Assembly: GCF_005403045.1 (NCBI RefSeq)
Contig: NZ_BJCL01000001.1
Location: 310,001-374,000, forward strand
Reading direction: 5' to 3'
Origin: Pseudaquabacterium pictum
GTDB lineage: Bacteria > Pseudomonadota > Gammaproteobacteria > Burkholderiales > Burkholderiaceae_C
DNA length: 64,000 nucleotides
Shown: one piece after another, positions 33,526 through 42,692 of the stretch
Layout: the number at the start of each line of letters is the position of its first letter
Position numbering within the stretch: position 1 is the stretch's first letter
The notes under the pieces: model-generated
What the model saw: the letters and a program-made list of their open reading frames with translations, nothing else
What the model was told of the DNA's origin: nothing
The model's database searches: none
Made by a program: the position numbers and the translations under genes

Positions 33526-34446
33526 ATGCCCCAAGGAACCATGCTCGAAGGAAAGGTCGTCGTCGTCACCGGCGCCGGCGGCGGCATCGGCCGTGACATC
33601 GCCCTGCAATGCGCCGCGCAAGGCGCCCGGGTGGTGGTCAACGACATCGGCGCCAGCGTGTCGGGCGAGGGCGGCGACGCCGGCCCGGCGCAGAAGGTGG
33701 TGGCCGAGATCGTGGCCGCCGGCGGCCAGGCGGTGGCCAACACCGACAGCGTGAGCGAGGTGGCCGCGGCCGGCCGCATCATCCAGACCGCGATGGACAC
33801 GTACGGCCGAATTGATGGCGTGGTGAACAACGCCGGCATCCTGCGCGACCGCTTCTTCCACAAGATGAGCCTGGACGAGTGGGACGCGGTGATCAAGGTG
33901 CACCTGTACGGCGCCTACTACGTCAGCCGGGCGGCCGCCAACCACTTCAAGGAGCAGGGCAGCGGCGCCTATGTGCACATGACCAGCACCTCGGGCCTGA
34001 TCGGCAACTTCGGCCAGGCCAACTATGCGGCGGCCAAGCTGGGCATCGCGGCGCTGAGCAAGAGCATCGCGCTGGACATGATGAAGTTCAACGTGCGCAG
34101 CAACTGCATCGCGCCGTTCGCCTGGAGCCGCATGATCGGCAGCATCCCGACCGACACGCCGGAGCAGCAGGCCCGGGTGGCCAAGATCCAGCAGATGACC
34201 CCGGCCAAGATCGCGCCGATCGCCGTCTACCTGGCCAGCGATGCAGCCAAGGACGTCAACGGCCAGATCTTCGCCGTGCGCAACAACGAGATCTTCCTGA
34301 TGAGCCAGCCGCGCCCCGAGCGCAGCGTGCACCGCAGCGAAGGCTGGACCGCCGAGACCGTGGCCTCGCACGCCATGCCGGCGCTCAAGAGCGGCTTCTA
34401 CGGCTTGGACCGCTCAGGCGACGTGTTCACCTGGGATCCGATCTGA
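33526..34446 (+). CDS. MFE2-type 3-hydroxyacyl-CoA dehydrogenase (SDR)
   Basis: ATG 33526 follows GAGGAGA. The product is 306 residues. The cofactor motif TGAGGGIG is near residue 17, NNAGILRDR near residue 102, the serine in TSTSGLIG near residue 155 and YAAAKLG near residue 168. The NNAGILRDRFFHKMSLDEWD segment is typical of the dehydrogenase part of peroxisomal multifunctional enzyme 2 and of actinobacterial Hsd4A/ChsB1. It should oxidise the 3-hydroxyacyl-CoA made by the MaoC pair. A tail of about 50 residues after the SDR core is retained, as in MFE2. It is the last gene of this operon and its stop codon lies inside the structured element that follows. Confidence 0.9.
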   Translation: MPQGTMLEGKVVVVTGAGGGIGRDIALQCAAQGARVVVNDIGASVSGEGGDAGPAQKVVAEIVAAGGQAVANTDSVSEVAAAGRIIQTAMDTYGRIDGVVNNAGILRDRFFHKMSLDEWDAVIKVHLYGAYYVSRAAANHFKEQGSGAYVHMTSTSGLIGNFGQANYAAAKLGIAALSKSIALDMMKFNVRSNCIAPFAWSRMIGSIPTDTPEQQARVAKIQQMTPAKIAPIAVYLASDAAKDVNGQIFAVRNNEIFLMSQPRPERSVHRSEGWTAETVASHAMPALKSGFYGLDRSGDVFTWDPI

Positions 34447-34593
34447 GGTTCCGGTTCGGGCTCGAAGCGGTCGCTGTGTTTGAGCGATCGCGCCGGGCCG
34501 GGAGGCCCTGCGCTCAGGCACGACCGAGGCGTTCGCCCTCGCGCTGATGATGGCGAACCGGCAAGTTCCGCTTCGAGCCCGCAGCCGACAGCC
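34440..34593. repeat. structured intergenic element sharing a core with 52480-52609
   Basis: GATCTGAGGTTC (34440-34451) and a 28-base core at 34484-34511 beginning GCGATCG and ending CCTGC recur, with two mismatches in the core, at 52480-52522. The element also has its own inverted repeats: CGGGCTCGAAGCGG (34457-34470) with CCGCTTCGAGCCCG (34568-34581), TGAGCG (34481-34486) with CGCTCA (34511-34516), and GTTCGCC (34531-34537) with GGCGAAC (34552-34558). It lies between convergent genes and may also act as a terminator. Confidence 0.65.
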
Positions 34594-35562
34594 TCAGGCA
34601 GCCAGCCCATGTGAGCGCCGCGATTTCGCCACCAACGTCTCGATCAGTTCCTGCTTCATCGCATCGGCCGTCTCGTTCGGACCCTGGCAGGTGCCCGCGG
34701 CATGGTGGCCGCCACCGCCATGCTCCAGCATCAGCGCGCCCACATCCATCGGGTTGCCGCGGTCGAAGATCGACTTGCCCACGGTGTAGACCGTGTTCTG
34801 CTTCTCTCGGCCCCACATCACGTGCATCGACAGATCGCACTGCGGGAACATCGCGTAGACCACGAAGCGGTTGCCGGCATAGATGGTCTCCTCGTTGCGC
34901 AGGTCCAGCACCACCAGTTTCTCGTGCACCTTGGCAATGCGGCTGATCTGGGTGCGGAACAGCGCATGCTGGGTGAAGAACAGGCTCACCCGCTCCTTCA
35001 CGTCCGGCATGGCCAGGATCTCGTCGATGCTCATCGCCCGGCAGCAGTCGATCAGCATCATCATCAGCTGGTAGTTCGACACCCGGAACTCGCGGAAGCG
35101 GCCCAGGCCGGTGCGGGCATCCATCAGGAAGGACAGCAGCTCCCAGCCCTTGGGATGCAGCACATCGTCCTTGCTGAAACCGGCGGAGTCGGCCTTGTCC
35201 ACCGCGTCCATCATGTCGTCGCTGATGCGGTCGCCGAAGCGTGCCTTGCCGCCGAAGTGGTTGTAGACCACACGGGCGGCCGACTTGGCATCGGGCTCGA
35301 GGATGTAGCCGGGCGTGTCCTTGCCGCCGTTGCGCAGCGCCTCGCTGGCATGGTGGTCGAAGCACATGCCGCAGCCGGGCACGTAGGGCAGGTTGGTCAG
35401 GATGTCGCGCTCGGTGACCGGCACCTTGCCGTCCTGCACATCCTTCGGGTGGTGGAAGACGATCTCGCCGAGGATGCCCAGTTCCTTCAGCAGAACGGCG
35501 CACACCAGGCCGTCCATGTCGCTGCGGGTGAGGAGGCGGTAGGTCGTCTTGGTGTCGGTCAT
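34594..35562 (-). CDS. DHH-family phosphoesterase (exopolyphosphatase-like)
   Basis: The product is 322 residues. The N-terminal DHH domain has RSDMDGLVCAVLL (first metal-binding aspartates) and CFDHHASE near residue 87. The C-terminal DHHA1 substrate domain has the glycine-rich HGGGGHHAAGTC near residue 285. Family members (RecJ, NrnA, PPX-like, c-di-AMP phosphodiesterases) hydrolyse phosphodiester or phosphoanhydride bonds with Mn2+. The stand-alone DHH-DHHA1 form suggests a nanoRNase or pyrophosphatase-like role, and exopolyphosphatase is only a database habit. It has no relation to the surrounding CoA genes and is probably monocistronic. Confidence 0.85.
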   Translation of the reverse strand: MTDTKTTYRLLTRSDMDGLVCAVLLKELGILGEIVFHHPKDVQDGKVPVTERDILTNLPYVPGCGMCFDHHASEALRNGGKDTPGYILEPDAKSAARVVYNHFGGKARFGDRISDDMMDAVDKADSAGFSKDDVLHPKGWELLSFLMDARTGLGRFREFRVSNYQLMMMLIDCCRAMSIDEILAMPDVKERVSLFFTQHALFRTQISRIAKVHEKLVVLDLRNEETIYAGNRFVVYAMFPQCDLSMHVMWGREKQNTVYTVGKSIFDRGNPMDVGALMLEHGGGGHHAAGTCQGPNETADAMKQELIETLVAKSRRSHGLAA

Positions 35563-35653
35563 CAGCGGGGCTCCGTGTCTGCAGGGCGGGCGACGCGCGT
35601 GACGCGCGTTCTCGCCTTTCCTATCGGCCGCCCGGCGCCCGGCTTGAGCCGGC

Positions 35654-36619
35654 TCAGTCGATTTCGATGCCCTTGGTCACCGTGCCCCACATCGCCCGCT
35701 CCTTGGTGGCCTGGGCCACCAGCTCGGCCGCCGGACCGGGCCAGGGCGTGTAGCCCAGCGCCGCCAGCCTTTGCTGGAAGTCGGCCGTGGCCAGCACCTT
35801 GCGGGTGGCGTCGGCCATGCGCTCGGTGGCCGCGGCGGGCAGCTTCGGCGGGCCGTACAGCGCCATCCAGCCCACCACCTCGTAGCCGGGCAGACCGGCC
35901 TCGCGCATCGTCGGCACCTCGGGCAGCATCGGGTTGCGCGCGGCCGAGGTCACCGCCAGCGCCCGCACCTGGCCACCGGTGATGAACTTCTGCGCACCGC
36001 CGACGATGTCGAACATCATCTGCAGCTGGCCGCCGATCACGTCGTTCATCGCCGGGGCGTTGCCCTTGTAGGGCACATGGGTCAGCTGCACGCCGGCCTG
36101 GTGGGCCAGCAGCTCGCCACTGAGGTGGTTGGACGCGCCCACCCCGGCCGAGCCGTAGAACACCTTGCCCGGGCTGGCCTTGGCCTGGGCCAGCAGGTCG
36201 GCCACCGTCTTCAGCGGGCTGGCCTGCGGCACCACCAGCACGTTGGCATAGGTCAACAGCGGCGCCACCGGCGTCAGGTCGCGCATTGCGTCGAACTTCA
36301 GCTTCTTCTGGATGTTCGGCACGATGGTGACGGTGGGGCTGGCGGCGAACCAGAAGGTGGTGCCGTCGGCCGCCGCGGTGCTGGTCATCTCGCCGGCCAG
36401 CGCGCCGCTGGCACCAGGCTTGTTCTCGACGATCACGCTGGCGCCCAGCTCCCTGGCCAGCGCCGGCGCGAAGATGCGCGCCATCGCATCCACCGGTCCG
36501 CCGGCGGCATAGCCCACCAGCAGGCGCACGTTGGCGGCCGGGGCCTGGGCCTGGGCGAGCGGGGCGATGGCGGCCAGGGCCAGGCTGGCCAGGAGGGTGC
36601 GGCGGCAAACACGGGGCAT
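35654..36619 (-). CDS. Bug-family tripartite tricarboxylate transporter receptor
   Basis: ATG 36619 gives 321 residues with a signal peptide at about 1-25 (LAQAQ). The Bug pattern is clear: VRLLVGYAAGGPVDAMARIF, VIVENKPGASGALAGE, then THVPYKGNAPAMNDVIGGQL and LPEVPTMREAGLPGYEV. These periplasmic proteins bind carboxylates, amino acids or aromatic acids for TctAB permeases or for sensing. No TctA/TctB genes are in the window. It is divergent from the DUF35-thiolase operon across 206 bases, so it may capture that pathway's substrate. Confidence 0.92.
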   Translation of the reverse strand: MPRVCRRTLLASLALAAIAPLAQAQAPAANVRLLVGYAAGGPVDAMARIFAPALARELGASVIVENKPGASGALAGEMTSTAAADGTTFWFAASPTVTIVPNIQKKLKFDAMRDLTPVAPLLTYANVLVVPQASPLKTVADLLAQAKASPGKVFYGSAGVGASNHLSGELLAHQAGVQLTHVPYKGNAPAMNDVIGGQLQMMFDIVGGAQKFITGGQVRALAVTSAARNPMLPEVPTMREAGLPGYEVVGWMALYGPPKLPAAATERMADATRKVLATADFQQRLAALGYTPWPGPAAELVAQATKERAMWGTVTKGIEID

Positions 36620-36825
36620 GGTGAAGCTCGGCAGTGGGACAGGCCCACAGCTTGGCGCCGCTCGGCCCTGGCGGCAATTCGCAAAACCCAAGGCCGGGGT
36701 TTGCACCAAGGCCCCGCGCGCTTCGCGCCCGGGTGTGGGGCCCCTTCGGCAAAACCGAATGGCGCTGGGGCGGCAGCTTGGGCAGACTGCGGTCATTCCC
36801 CCGTTCCGCGCTTGCGCGCCCCGAC

Positions 36826-37209
36826 ATGACCCAACCCCAGCAAGGCATCCAGGCCCGGCACCAGCAGGCGCTGGACCAGGGCCGTTTCCTGATCCAGCAC
36901 TGCGCTGCCTGCGGCAAGCACGTGTATTTCCCCCGCGCCGTCTGCCCGCACTGCGGCGCCGACGAGCCAGCTCTGGTGCCGCCGGCCGGCACCGGCACGG
37001 TGGCCGCCGTCACCACCATCGGCCGCAAGCCCGACCAGGGCGGCAACTACCACGTCTGCCTGGTTGACCTGGACGAAGGCGTGCGCCTGCTCAGCCGGGT
37101 GGAGGGCCTGGCGCCCGACGCCGTGCAGATCGGCCTGCGGGTGCGCGCCCGGGTGCAGCTGACCGATGGCAAGGGCCTGGTGGTGTTCGATCCGGAGGTG
37201 GCGGCATGA
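36826..37209 (+). CDS. DUF35 OB-fold/zinc-ribbon acyl-CoA-associated protein
   Basis: ATG 36826 gives 127 residues. The N-terminal rubredoxin-like zinc ribbon has CAACGK and CPHCGA (four cysteines, about residues 26-45), followed by an OB-fold with GTGTVAAVTTIGRKP and VRARVQLTDGKGL. DUF35 proteins bind thiolase-fold enzymes and help channel acyl-CoA intermediates, as with archaeal HMG-CoA synthase and the Ltp2-ChsH2 aldolase. The next gene, a thiolase homologue, overlaps by four bases (ATGA), so a complex between them is very likely. The 206-base upstream gap shared with the Bug gene contains a TTCGG/CCGAA hairpin and a near-perfect GCAAAACCC/GGGGTTTGC repeat that could be control sites. Confidence 0.88.
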   Translation: MTQPQQGIQARHQQALDQGRFLIQHCAACGKHVYFPRAVCPHCGADEPALVPPAGTGTVAAVTTIGRKPDQGGNYHVCLVDLDEGVRLLSRVEGLAPDAVQIGLRVRARVQLTDGKGLVVFDPEVAA

Positions 37210-38411
37210 GCACGTTTCCCCGCCCCATGCCAATGACGCCGCAGCTCAAGGCCCTGCGCGGCGCCACCGCCATCAGCGGCATCGGCCTGTTCGGCAATGG
37301 CGAAACCCCCGGCTACACCGACATGGAGCTGCTGGCCGAGGCCGCCAAGCGCGCGGTGGCCGACGCCGGCCTGACGATGCAGGACATCGACGGCCTGTGC
37401 ACCGCCAGCGTGCTGAGCACCATGTGGCCGATGCCGGTGATCGAGTACCTGGGCATCAACCCGCGCTTCGTCGACGGCACCATGCTCGGCGGCAGCAGCT
37501 TCATCGCCCACCTGATGCCGGCGATGCTGGCGCTGCAGGCCGGCCAGTGCGACAACGTGCTGGTCTGCTATGGCAGCACCCAGCGCAGCGGCACGATGAA
37601 CCGCGCCGCCGTGGCCGCCGCCCGCCGGCAGATGGACCCGCAGCCCTACGAGATGCCCTACGACCCGGTGTTCCCGGTGTCGGCCTATGCGCTGGCCACG
37701 GCGGCCCACATGGCCAGGTACGGCACCACGCGGCGCCAGCTGGCGCAGGTGGCGGTGTCGGCCCGCGCCTGGGCGCAGAAGAACCCCGATGCCTTCGAGC
37801 GCGGCCCGCTGACGGTGGACGATGTGCTGAAGGCCCGCATGGTGGCCAGCCCGCTGACGGTGCGCGACTGCTGCCTGGTGACCGATGGCGCCGGCGCCTT
37901 CGTGCTGCAGCGGGCCGATGCCGCCAAGGCCGGCCCCAAGGCGCCCGCCTATGTGCTGGGCACCGCCACCGCCTGCTGGAACCGCCAGATCAGCAGCATG
38001 CCCGACCTGACGGTGACCGCCGCCAGCCAGAGCGGCGCCGGCGCCTTCGCGATGGCCGGTCTCACACCCAAGGATGTGCAGGTGGCCGAGCTGTACGACG
38101 CCTTCACCATCAACACCCTGCTGTTCCTGGAGGACCTGGGCTTCGTCGCCAAGGGCGAGGCCGGCGCCTTCGTGGAGAGCGGCGCCATCGGCCCCGGCGG
38201 CAGCCTGCCGGTCAACACCAACGGCGGCGGGCTGTCCTGCACGCACCCGGGCATGTACGGCATCTTCGCGCTGATCGAGGCGGTGCAGCAGCTGCGCGGC
38301 GAGGGCGGCGAGCGCCAGGTGCCCGGCGTGCATGTGGCCCTGGCCCATGGCAACGGCGGCACGCTCAGCAGCCAGGCCACCGCCATCCTCGGCGCGGCCA
38401 GCGCGCTGTGA
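37206..38411 (+). CDS. thiolase-fold protein lacking the nucleophilic cysteine (Ltp2-like?)
   Basis: The product is 401 residues with thiolase fold throughout. At the usual nucleophile position the segment reads GTMLGGSSFIAH (about residues 91-102) with no cysteine. The C-terminal second catalytic cysteine is also absent (AHGNGGTLSS), while the HPG of the histidine motif remains (CTHPGMYG near residue 345). So it should not be a classical thiolase. In steroid degradation, Ltp2 is a thiolase-fold retro-aldolase that works with a DUF35 domain and does not use cysteine. The overlapping DUF35 gene upstream makes that the best analogy. A lipid-transfer or structural role is also possible. Confidence 0.85.
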   Translation: MSTFPRPMPMTPQLKALRGATAISGIGLFGNGETPGYTDMELLAEAAKRAVADAGLTMQDIDGLCTASVLSTMWPMPVIEYLGINPRFVDGTMLGGSSFIAHLMPAMLALQAGQCDNVLVCYGSTQRSGTMNRAAVAAARRQMDPQPYEMPYDPVFPVSAYALATAAHMARYGTTRRQLAQVAVSARAWAQKNPDAFERGPLTVDDVLKARMVASPLTVRDCCLVTDGAGAFVLQRADAAKAGPKAPAYVLGTATACWNRQISSMPDLTVTAASQSGAGAFAMAGLTPKDVQVAELYDAFTINTLLFLEDLGFVAKGEAGAFVESGAIGPGGSLPVNTNGGGLSCTHPGMYGIFALIEAVQQLRGEGGERQVPGVHVALAHGNGGTLSSQATAILGAASAL

Positions 38412-38421
38412 GGGCCGCCCC

Positions 38422-39576
38422 ATGATCCGCGACGAGGAAACCATTCAGGCCCTGGTGGCCACGGTCGAGCGCTTCGTGACCGAGCGGCTGCGGCCGCTGG
38501 AAGCCGAGGTGTCGGAGACCGACCAGATTCCGCCCGACGTGGTGCAGGACATGCGGGAGATGGGCCTGTTCGGCCTGACCATCCCCGAGGAATTCGGCGG
38601 CCTGGGCCTGACGATGGAAGAGGAGGTGCGGGTGATGATGGCCCTGGGCCGCACCTCGCCGTCGTTCCGCTCGGTGATCGGCACCACGGTGGGCATCGGC
38701 TCGCAGGGCATCGTGTTCGACGGCACGCCCGAACAGAAGGCCCAGTGGCTGCCCCAACTGGCCACCGGCGAGCTCATCGCCAGCTTCGCGCTGACCGAGC
38801 CGGGCAGCGGGTCGGACGCGGCCTCGCTGCGCACCACGGCGATCAAGGACGGCGACCACTACGTCGTCAACGGCAGCAAGCGCTACATCACCAACGCGCC
38901 GCAGGCCGGCGTGTTCACGCTGATGGCGCGCACCAACCCGGGCGACAAGGGTGCCGGTGGCGTGTCGGCCTTCATCCTGGACGCCAAGACGCCGGGCATC
39001 AGCCTCGGCAAGCCCGACAAGAAGATGGGCCAGCGCGGTGCCCACACCTGCGACGTGATCTTCGACAACGTGCGGGTGCCGGCGGCCAACCTGATCGGCG
39101 GCCGGGAAGGGCAGGGCTTCAAGATGGCGATGCGCGTGCTGGACAAGGGCCGCATCCACATCGCCGCGGTCTGCGTGGGCGTGGCCCGCCGCATGCTGGC
39201 CGACGCGCTGGCCTACGCGGCCGAGCGCCAGCAGTTCGGCCAGGCGATCGGCGACTTCCAGCTGGTGCAGGCCATGCTGGCCGACAGCGAAACCGAGATC
39301 TACGCCGCCGAATGCATGGTGATGGACGCCGCCCGCCGCCGCGACGACGGCCGCCCGGTCAGCACCGAAGCCGCCTGCTGCAAGCTGTTTGCCAGCGAGA
39401 TGTGCGGCCGGGTCGCCGACCGCGCGGTGCAGATCTTCGGCGGCGCCGGCTACATGGCCGAGTACGGCATCGAGCGCTTCTACCGGGACGTGCGCATCTT
39501 CCGGCTGTACGAAGGCACGAGCCAGATCATGCAGCTGGTGATCGGCCGCAACCTGATGAAGCAGCAGCGCGGCTGA
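38422..39576 (+). CDS. acyl-CoA dehydrogenase (SCAD/MCAD type)
   Basis: The start is ATG 38422, giving 384 residues. It has the FAD-contact motif FALTEPGSGSDAASLRTTA near residue 121, a KYITNA-like RYITNAP near residue 155, and the C-terminal LYEGTSQIMQLVIGRNLM with the catalytic Glu, as in short- and medium-chain enzymes. This differs from the LCAD-like dehydrogenase at 32324, so the two probably serve different chain stages. It starts ten bases after the thiolase homologue and completes the DUF35-thiolase-dehydrogenase operon. Electrons go to ETF. Confidence 0.93.
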   Translation: MIRDEETIQALVATVERFVTERLRPLEAEVSETDQIPPDVVQDMREMGLFGLTIPEEFGGLGLTMEEEVRVMMALGRTSPSFRSVIGTTVGIGSQGIVFDGTPEQKAQWLPQLATGELIASFALTEPGSGSDAASLRTTAIKDGDHYVVNGSKRYITNAPQAGVFTLMARTNPGDKGAGGVSAFILDAKTPGISLGKPDKKMGQRGAHTCDVIFDNVRVPAANLIGGREGQGFKMAMRVLDKGRIHIAAVCVGVARRMLADALAYAAERQQFGQAIGDFQLVQAMLADSETEIYAAECMVMDAARRRDDGRPVSTEAACCKLFASEMCGRVADRAVQIFGGAGYMAEYGIERFYRDVRIFRLYEGTSQIMQLVIGRNLMKQQRG

Positions 39577-39595
39577 CGCGGCCGCGCTGCACCGC

Positions 39596-41515
39596 TCACA
39601 CCCGGAACTGCCCGACCACCGCCACCAGGCTGGTGGCCTGCTGGCGCAGGCTGTCCGCAGCCGCGGCGCTTTCCTCCACCAGGGCCGAGTTCTGCTGCGT
39701 GGCCTGGTCCAGCTGGCCGACGGTGCCGCTGACCTGGGCGATGCCCGCCGTCTGTTGCGCCGTGGCGGTGCCGATCTCGCCGACCAGGGTGCTGACCTGC
39801 TGCACCTGCTGCACGATGGCCTGCATCGTCTGCTGGGCCTGGCCCACCAGCGCGGTGCCGGCCTGCACCGTCTCCACGCTGCCCTGGATCAGCGTCTTGA
39901 TCTCGCGCGCCGCGGCAGCGCTGCGCTGGGCCAGGGCCCGCACCTCGCTGGCCACCACCGCAAAGCCGCGGCCTTGCTCGCCGGCACGGGCGGCTTCCAC
40001 CGCCGCATTCAGGGCCAGGATGTTGGTCTGGAACGCGATGCCGTCGATCACGCCGATGATGTCGACGATCTTGTCCGAGCGCTGGCTGATCGCCTGCATG
40101 GTCTCCACCACCCGGCCCACCAGCGCGCCGCCCTCGGCCGCCACCTGCTGCGACTGGCCGGCCAGCGCGGCGGCCTGGTGCGCCGATTCGGCGTTGTGCC
40201 GCACCGTGGCATGCAGCTGCTCCATCGCCGAGGCGGCATGCTGCAGGTTGGCCGACGTCTGCTCGGTGCGCGCGCTCAGGTCGGCATTGCCGGCGGCGAT
40301 CTGCGCCGACGCCGTGCCCACCGACTCGCCGGTGGTCTTGATCTCCCGCACCAGGCCCGCCAGCCGGTCCATGGCGCCCGCCAGCGTGCCCGCCATGCGG
40401 CCGAGTTCGTCCTGTGCACCGGTGGCCACGGGGTGGGTGAGATCGCCGCGGGCCAGCGCCTCGGCCGCCGCCTGGGCGCCGGCCAGCGTGCCCAGGATGC
40501 CGCGCACCAGCGTGAGGATGAAGGCCGCCGACAGCGCGCCGATCACCAGCAGGGCGACAGCCACCGCCGCCAGCTGGCGCTGCTGCGCCTGCAGCCGATC
40601 CGCCAGGTGGACGTCGAGGTTGGCGAAGCTGGCATCGGTCAGCTTGAACAGCGCGTCGATGTACCCGGTCAGCGCATTGAAATAGACCACGGCTTCGCCT
40701 GCCGGCGCGGGCGCATCGACCAGCTGGCGCTGCACCAGCGCGGCGGCGGCGACCACGGCCTCCTCGGCCGCGCGGCGCGGCGCGGCGATGGTGGCCGCCA
40801 ATTGCGGATCGGCCTGGGCGGCGTTGCTAAAGTAGCGCTCCAGCTCGGTGCGGCGCTGGGCCAGCTGGGCCAGCGTCATCACCAGGCGCTCGCGCTCGGC
40901 CGGGGTGATGGCCTGGCGGGTCAGGTAGAGCGAGCCCAGCGCCCGGGTCTGGCCCAGCAGTTCGCTCATCTTCGGCAGGGTGTCAACCACCGCCACCAGC
41001 AGGTAGTAGGTGCCGGCTTCCGGGTCGAGCACCAGGCCCGAGCGGTCGGCCACGTCGCCCAGCAGCTGCAGCTGGGTGGCGATCAGCGCGGTGTGGCGGG
41101 CAAAGGCGGTCGGACCGTCGATGCGGCGCGCCGACACATCGTCACGCAGCGCGGCCCAGGCCTGCTGCACCGCGCTGCGGCGCTCGGCCAGCCGGCCGCC
41201 GGGGTAGATCGCGGTGTCGGCCTGCATGGTCGCCAGGGTGGCGTCCAGTTCGGTGGCCTGGGCCTCGCGGCGGGCTTTCAGGCCGTCATTGCCACCCAGC
41301 CAGCCGGTGCTGGCGCCGCGGTGCACCTGCGTCTGCCGCACCAGCTTCAGCAGCGTGCCGACCGGCTGCACGCCGGCACGCTCGGCCTGGGTGGTGCGGA
41401 TGTCGTCGAAGGCCTCCACGGTCAGCAGCACCGTCGGCGGCGTGCACAGCAGCACCATCAGCGCGGCCAGCAGGGCGAACTTCAGACGCAACGGCAAATC
41501 TCGGACGAAGGACAT
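39596..41515 (-). CDS. methyl-accepting chemotaxis protein with periplasmic sensor
   Basis: ATG 41515 gives 639 residues. A membrane segment at about 13-33, a periplasmic helical domain of about 290 residues and a second segment near 325-345 are followed by HAMP and the signalling domain with [20 protein letters not shown] near residue 510. The periplasmic part begins [19 protein letters not shown], which recalls the NIT nitrate/nitrite-sensing type of four-helix bundle; this is only a suggestion. The tail AVVGQFRV has no CheR pentapeptide. A sigma-28-like promoter lies 30 bases upstream. It is the second orphan chemoreceptor in the window. Confidence 0.92.
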   Translation of the reverse strand: MSFVRDLPLRLKFALLAALMVLLCTPPTVLLTVEAFDDIRTTQAERAGVQPVGTLLKLVRQTQVHRGASTGWLGGNDGLKARREAQATELDATLATMQADTAIYPGGRLAERRSAVQQAWAALRDDVSARRIDGPTAFARHTALIATQLQLLGDVADRSGLVLDPEAGTYYLLVAVVDTLPKMSELLGQTRALGSLYLTRQAITPAERERLVMTLAQLAQRRTELERYFSNAAQADPQLAATIAAPRRAAEEAVVAAAALVQRQLVDAPAPAGEAVVYFNALTGYIDALFKLTDASFANLDVHLADRLQAQQRQLAAVAVALLVIGALSAAFILTLVRGILGTLAGAQAAAEALARGDLTHPVATGAQDELGRMAGTLAGAMDRLAGLVREIKTTGESVGTASAQIAAGNADLSARTEQTSANLQHAASAMEQLHATVRHNAESAHQAAALAGQSQQVAAEGGALVGRVVETMQAISQRSDKIVDIIGVIDGIAFQTNILALNAAVEAARAGEQGRGFAVVASEVRALAQRSAAAAREIKTLIQGSVETVQAGTALVGQAQQTMQAIVQQVQQVSTLVGEIGTATAQQTAGIAQVSGTVGQLDQATQQNSALVEESAAAADSLRQQATSLVAVVGQFRV

Positions 41516-41544
41516 GGCACTGCCTGGAATGGACGAAGCCATGC

Positions 41545-41571
41545 CGATCGGCCGCCAGGCCACAGGCCTGA
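41545..41571 (-). promoter_or_regulatory. sigma-28 (FliA)-like promoter of second chemoreceptor gene
   Basis: Read on the minus strand: TCAG (41571-41568), a 15-base spacer, then GCCGATCG (41552-41545). The FliA consensus is TAAA-N15-GCCGATAA, with six of eight matches in the -10 part. It has the same spacing as the site at 11678 and lies 30 bases before the chemoreceptor ATG. Confidence 0.5.
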
Positions 41572-41630
41572 AGTGGGGAGACCATGATGCGGTGCAGCAA
41601 GAACACCGCCAACGCGTCAGGCGGTGCGCC

Positions 41631-42626
41631 TCAGCGTGCGGTGTTGACCACGGTGCGGCCGCGCACCGTGCCGGCCAGCAGCCGCGGCGCGTAGTCGATC
41701 ACCTCGGTCAGGCCGATCTCGGTGGTCAGGCTGTCGAGCAGGCCGGCATCCAGGTGCGCGGCCATCAGTGCCCAGGCCTGCGCACGTTGGTCGTTGGGCA
41801 CGAACACGCTGTTGATGCCGTACAGCGTGACGCCGCGCAGGATGAACGGCATCACCGTGGTGGGGAAATCGCCGCCCTGGGCCAGGCCGCAGGCGGCCAC
41901 GGCGCCGTTGAAGCGGGTGGCGGCGCAGGCATTGGCCAGGGTGTGGCTGCCCACGGTGTCGACGACGCCGGCCCAGGTCTCCTTCTGCAGCGGCTTGCCC
42001 GGCGCGGTGTAGGCCTGGCGGTCGACGATGCGGGCGGCGCCCAGGCGGGTCAGGTAGTCGGCCTCCTGCGGCCGGCCGGTGGAGGCCACCACGGTGTAGC
42101 CCAGCTTGCCCAGCAGGGCCACGGCGATTGATCCCACGCCGCCGGCGGCGCCGGTCACCAGCACCTCGCCGTCGCCCGGCTTCAGGCCGTGCTTCTGCAG
42201 CGCCATCACGCACAACGCGGCGGTGAAGCCGGCGGTGGCGATGACCATCGCGCTGCGCGGCGTGAACGGCGCCGGGATCTTCAGCAGCCAGCCGGCCTGC
42301 ACCCGCTGGCGCTGGGTGAGGCCGCCCCAGAAGTTCTCGCCCATGCCCCAGCCGGTGACCACGACGGGGTCGCCCTTCTGCCAGGCGGGATCGCGGCTCT
42401 CGGCCACCGTGCCGGCCAGGTCGATGCCGGGCACCAGCGGCCAGTTGCGCACCACCGCGCCCTTGCCGGTGATGGCCAGCGCGTCCTTGAAGTTCAGCGT
42501 GCTCCAGGCCACGTCCACCGTCACCGCATGGGTGGCCGCGTCGGGCAGGGCGCTGTCGTCCTGGTCGACCAGTGCGGCGCGGGTCTTCTTGTCGTCGGTC
42601 TGCTGCAGCAGGATGGCCTTGAACAT
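41631..42626 (-). CDS. acuI: AcuI/YhdH-type NADPH-dependent acryloyl-CoA reductase
   Basis: The product is 331 residues, a zinc-free medium-chain dehydrogenase. It shows the AcuI/YhdH features [15 protein letters not shown] near residue 42, [18 protein letters not shown] near residue 92 and the cofactor loop [10 protein letters not shown] near residue 160. The reaction known for the family is NADPH-dependent reduction of acryloyl-CoA to propionyl-CoA, which detoxifies acrylate or serves 3-hydroxypropionate metabolism. No close partner genes lie beside it. It could process C3 acyl-CoA fragments from the nearby beta-oxidation genes, which is inference. Confidence 0.87.
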   Translation of the reverse strand: MFKAILLQQTDDKKTRAALVDQDDSALPDAATHAVTVDVAWSTLNFKDALAITGKGAVVRNWPLVPGIDLAGTVAESRDPAWQKGDPVVVTGWGMGENFWGGLTQRQRVQAGWLLKIPAPFTPRSAMVIATAGFTAALCVMALQKHGLKPGDGEVLVTGAAGGVGSIAVALLGKLGYTVVASTGRPQEADYLTRLGAARIVDRQAYTAPGKPLQKETWAGVVDTVGSHTLANACAATRFNGAVAACGLAQGGDFPTTVMPFILRGVTLYGINSVFVPNDQRAQAWALMAAHLDAGLLDSLTTEIGLTEVIDYAPRLLAGTVRGRTVVNTAR

Positions 42627-42692
42627 CGTGTCTCCTCGGGGGGGTGGAAGGGGGTCGGGCAGGATGATCGCAGGCGCTGCCGGCCGGGGCTG

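Noticed and set aside
41631-42626. Zinc alcohol dehydrogenase
   Set aside because: The medium-chain dehydrogenase fold is present, but the structural zinc cysteines are absent and the motifs are those of AcuI/YhdH.
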